NCBI GenBank assembly: GCA_030653975.1
Contig: JAURYH010000030.1
Location: 1 to 64,000, forward strand
Direction: 5' to 3'
Length of the DNA stretch: 64,000 bases
From: Hydrogenophaga sp.
Lineage (GTDB): Bacteria > Pseudomonadota > Gammaproteobacteria > Burkholderiales > Burkholderiaceae_C
The translations under genes and the position numbers were made by a program. The notes under the pieces are model-generated. The model saw only the letters and a program-made list of their open reading frames with translations, did no database searches and was not told where the DNA came from. This document shows, in pieces, positions 62,150 through 64,000 of the stretch (its first letter is position 1; each line of letters starts with the position of its first letter).

Positions 62150-62638
62150 ATGGCTCACGAACCCCGCCTCACCGCCGCGCTGCGCGAACTGCTGGCCACG
62201 CAGCGCATCGCTGCGCTCGGCACGCTCGACGAAACCGGTGCGCCCTTTGTGTCCATGGTGCCTTTTGCCGTGTTGCCGCTGGCCGGCGAACTGGTGATCC
62301 ACGTCAGCGGCCTGGCCGCGCACACGCGCAACCTGCAGCGCCAGCCGCGCGCCTCGCTCATGGTCTGTCAGGCTGAAGCAGCGGGCGAACCGGTGCATGC
62401 GCTGCCCCGCGTGACGCTGGACGTGAACGCCCTGGCCTGCGAACCCGGCAGCGATGCGTACGGGGCCGCGCGCAATGCCTACCTGGCGCGTTTTCCCGAG
62501 GCCGAACCGATGACGGCGCTGGGCGACTTCCGCTTCCTGCGCCTGGTGCCTGGCGGCGCACGCCAGGTGGCCGGTTTCGGTGCCGCGCGCAGCATCGACG
62601 CCGACGAGCTGCGCCAGGCGCTCGGCCCCGCGCCGTGA
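62150..62638 (+). CDS. Pyridoxamine 5'-phosphate oxidase-like (HugZ-type) protein
   Basis: 162 residues, FMN-binding split barrel. Typical pattern: QRIAALGTLDETGAPFVSMVPFAVLP, then VSGLAAHTRNLQRQPRASLMV. Members include haem-degrading HugZ and F420/FMN-dependent oxidoreductases; no HugZ-specific C-terminal extension is visible. It follows the OmpA gene by five bases and overlaps the next start, so it is co-transcribed. Confidence 0.85.
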   Translation: MAHEPRLTAALRELLATQRIAALGTLDETGAPFVSMVPFAVLPLAGELVIHVSGLAAHTRNLQRQPRASLMVCQAEAAGEPVHALPRVTLDVNALACEPGSDAYGAARNAYLARFPEAEPMTALGDFRFLRLVPGGARQVAGFGAARSIDADELRQALGPAP

Positions 62639-63336
62639 GCGACACCACCACCCTGCAGCCATCCGGCCCGCAAACCACGATGGTGGCGATCCCGGCCGGG
62701 CTGCGCGTGCTGTACGCCGACGAGGCCCTGCTGGTGCTGGACAAGCCCGCCGGTCTGCTGGCCGTGCCCGGACGCGGCGAAGACAAGCAGGACTGCCTGA
62801 GCGCGCGCGCCCAGGCCGCTTATCCCGACGCGCTGGTGGTGCACCGGCTCGACATGGCCACCTCCGGCCTGGTGGTCATGGGCCGCGGCATCGCGGCCCA
62901 GCGCGCGCTGGGCCTGGCCTTCGAGCAACGCCGCGTGCACAAGCGCTACGTGGCCGTGGTCAACGGACTGCTGGTCAACCCACGACCGGACAACGGCTGG
63001 AACACCATCGACCTGCCGCTGCTGCTGGACTGGCTCAACCGCCCGCGCAGCAGCGTGAACCATCAACACGGCAAACCCAGCGTGACGCACTGGCGCCTCG
63101 CCGCCGAGCCGGCCCCCCTGCCGGGCACGACACGGCTGGACCTCGAACCCGTCACCGGGCGCTCGCACCAGCTGCGCGTGCACCTGCAGGCCATCGATCA
63201 CCCCATCGTCGGCGACCCGCTTTACGCGGCACCGACCGAGGCCGTGGACCGCATGCTGCTGCACGCGCACAGCCTGCGCATCCCGCATCCGTTCACAGGC
63301 GCCGAGATGCGTTTTGAATCCCCCTGCCCTTTCTGA
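62635..63336 (+). CDS. RluA-family pseudouridine synthase
   Basis: 233 residues, GTG start overlapping the preceding stop. Catalytic Asp73 is in HRLDMATSG, with LDKPAGLLAVPG upstream and VTGRSHQLRVHL downstream. No S4 domain, so it is the short RluA type that modifies 23S rRNA and/or tRNA; which positions cannot be told from the sequence. Confidence 0.92.
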   Translation: MSDTTTLQPSGPQTTMVAIPAGLRVLYADEALLVLDKPAGLLAVPGRGEDKQDCLSARAQAAYPDALVVHRLDMATSGLVVMGRGIAAQRALGLAFEQRRVHKRYVAVVNGLLVNPRPDNGWNTIDLPLLLDWLNRPRSSVNHQHGKPSVTHWRLAAEPAPLPGTTRLDLEPVTGRSHQLRVHLQAIDHPIVGDPLYAAPTEAVDRMLLHAHSLRIPHPFTGAEMRFESPCPF

Positions 63337-63346
63337 ACCACCCACC

Positions 63347-64000
63347 ATGCACGACCTCTTCATCCTCACCGGCGCCTCCCGCGGCATGGGCCTGGCCATG
63401 GCCCGACAACTCATCGCACCGGGCCAGGTGCTGCTGTGCCTGTCGCGCCAGTCCAGCGCCGAACTCACCGAACTGGCGAGCCAGCGCGGTGCCACGCTGC
63501 TGCAGTGGCGCATCGACCTGGCCGACACCGTGGCCGCGGCCGAGCGCCTGCAACACTGGCTGGCCCAGCTCGACGCGCCCAGCCTGGCCAGTGCCACGCT
63601 GATCAACAACGCCGGCGTGATCCCGACCATCGGGCCGCTGGACGCCTGCCCGCCCGATCAGCTGGCCAATGCCTTGCGCGTCGGGCTCGAAGCGCCCATG
63701 CAGCTCACCGCGGCCTTCCTGCGCGCCACCGGCGCCTGGGTGAATGGCGGCTGGCGCGGCCCGCGCAAGGTGCTCAACATTTCCTCCGGCCTGGGTCGCC
63801 GCCCCATGGCCGCGCAGGCGCCGTATTGCGCCGCCAAGGCCGGGCTGGACCACTTCACCCGCTGCAGCGCGCTCGACGAGGCGCAGCGCGAACACGGCGC
63901 GAAGCTGGTTTCGCTGGCGCCCGGTGTGATCGACACCGACATGCAGGTGCAGCTGCGCGCGGGCGATCCGGCCGCCTTCCCCGACCGGCAGCGCTTCGTG
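63347..64000 (+). CDS. Short-chain dehydrogenase/reductase (incomplete at window edge)
   Basis: 218 residues are visible before the window ends. TGASRGMG (about 8-15) binds NAD(P)H, NNAG follows near 87-90, and the catalytic Ser and Tyr/Lys lie in ISSGLG and YCAAK. These define a classical SDR. Substrate unknown. It starts ten bases after the pseudouridine synthase stop, so it may be co-transcribed. Confidence 0.9.
   Translation, partial: MHDLFILTGASRGMGLAMARQLIAPGQVLLCLSRQSSAELTELASQRGATLLQWRIDLADTVAAAERLQHWLAQLDAPSLASATLINNAGVIPTIGPLDACPPDQLANALRVGLEAPMQLTAAFLRATGAWVNGGWRGPRKVLNISSGLGRRPMAAQAPYCAAKAGLDHFTRCSALDEAQREHGAKLVSLAPGVIDTDMQVQLRAGDPAAFPDRQRFV

Overview
The window is high-GC DNA with dense, tightly packed genes. 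It carries three tripartite TRAP transporters, ETF/acyl-CoA dehydrogenase genes, a MoxR-DUF58-TgpA cluster and two alpha-E/ATP-grasp/transglutaminase clusters. This mix suggests a beta-proteobacterium of the Comamonadaceae (Burkholderiales), most like Hydrogenophaga or a close relative. That placement is inferred from gene content and style; there is no rRNA or other marker here. I saw no tRNA, rRNA, CRISPR array, insertion sequence or prophage.

Layout. 1-2241: a lower-GC accessory patch with two orphan membrane-associated genes and structured non-coding DNA. 2242-7146: a flavin disulfide oxidoreductase, a DUF3616 protein, an unrecognised gene and a FabV/FabMG-like enoyl reductase, all on the minus strand. 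7301-17326: a sugar-acid/cyclic-acid uptake region. A gntK-dctQMP operon faces a LacI-family regulator, with palindromic operators near both starts. Next to it lie a shikimate-dehydrogenase-like gene and an IclR regulator facing a type II dehydroquinase-like gene with its own dctPQM. The two shikimate-pathway look-alikes have lost substrate-binding residues, so they may act on something else.

17486-24752: a 7TM sensor with a degenerate GGDEF domain and two head-to-head class A penicillin-binding proteins. 24827-32762: nitronate monooxygenase, acyl-CoA dehydrogenase and etfBA on the minus strand, then a third TRAP transporter on the plus strand. The etfB upstream region carries a perfect palindrome of the type bound by MerR-family LiuR regulators. 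32775-41819: a MscS channel, a crotonase/deacetylase pair, then moxR-DUF58-tgpA-mltB with overlapping starts, and a DUF2062 protein.

41810-55276 is the most unusual part. There are two versions of the transglutaminase/circularly permuted ATP-grasp/alpha-E system. One is split into three genes on the minus strand; the other is fused and joined by a 1167-residue transglutaminase-DUF2126 protein on the plus strand. comEC lies between them. With TgpA, four complete Cys-His-Asp transglutaminase-type triads lie within about 17 kb. 55296-64000 is mostly housekeeping: AhpD-like, RbgA-like GTPase, SRPBCC protein, ferredoxin, gshA, dusC, FecR and OmpA proteins, a flavin-binding split-barrel protein, an RluA-type synthase and a truncated SDR at the edge. 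Between the SRPBCC and ferredoxin genes is a two-copy tandem repeat of 135-bp period carrying DnaA-box matches.
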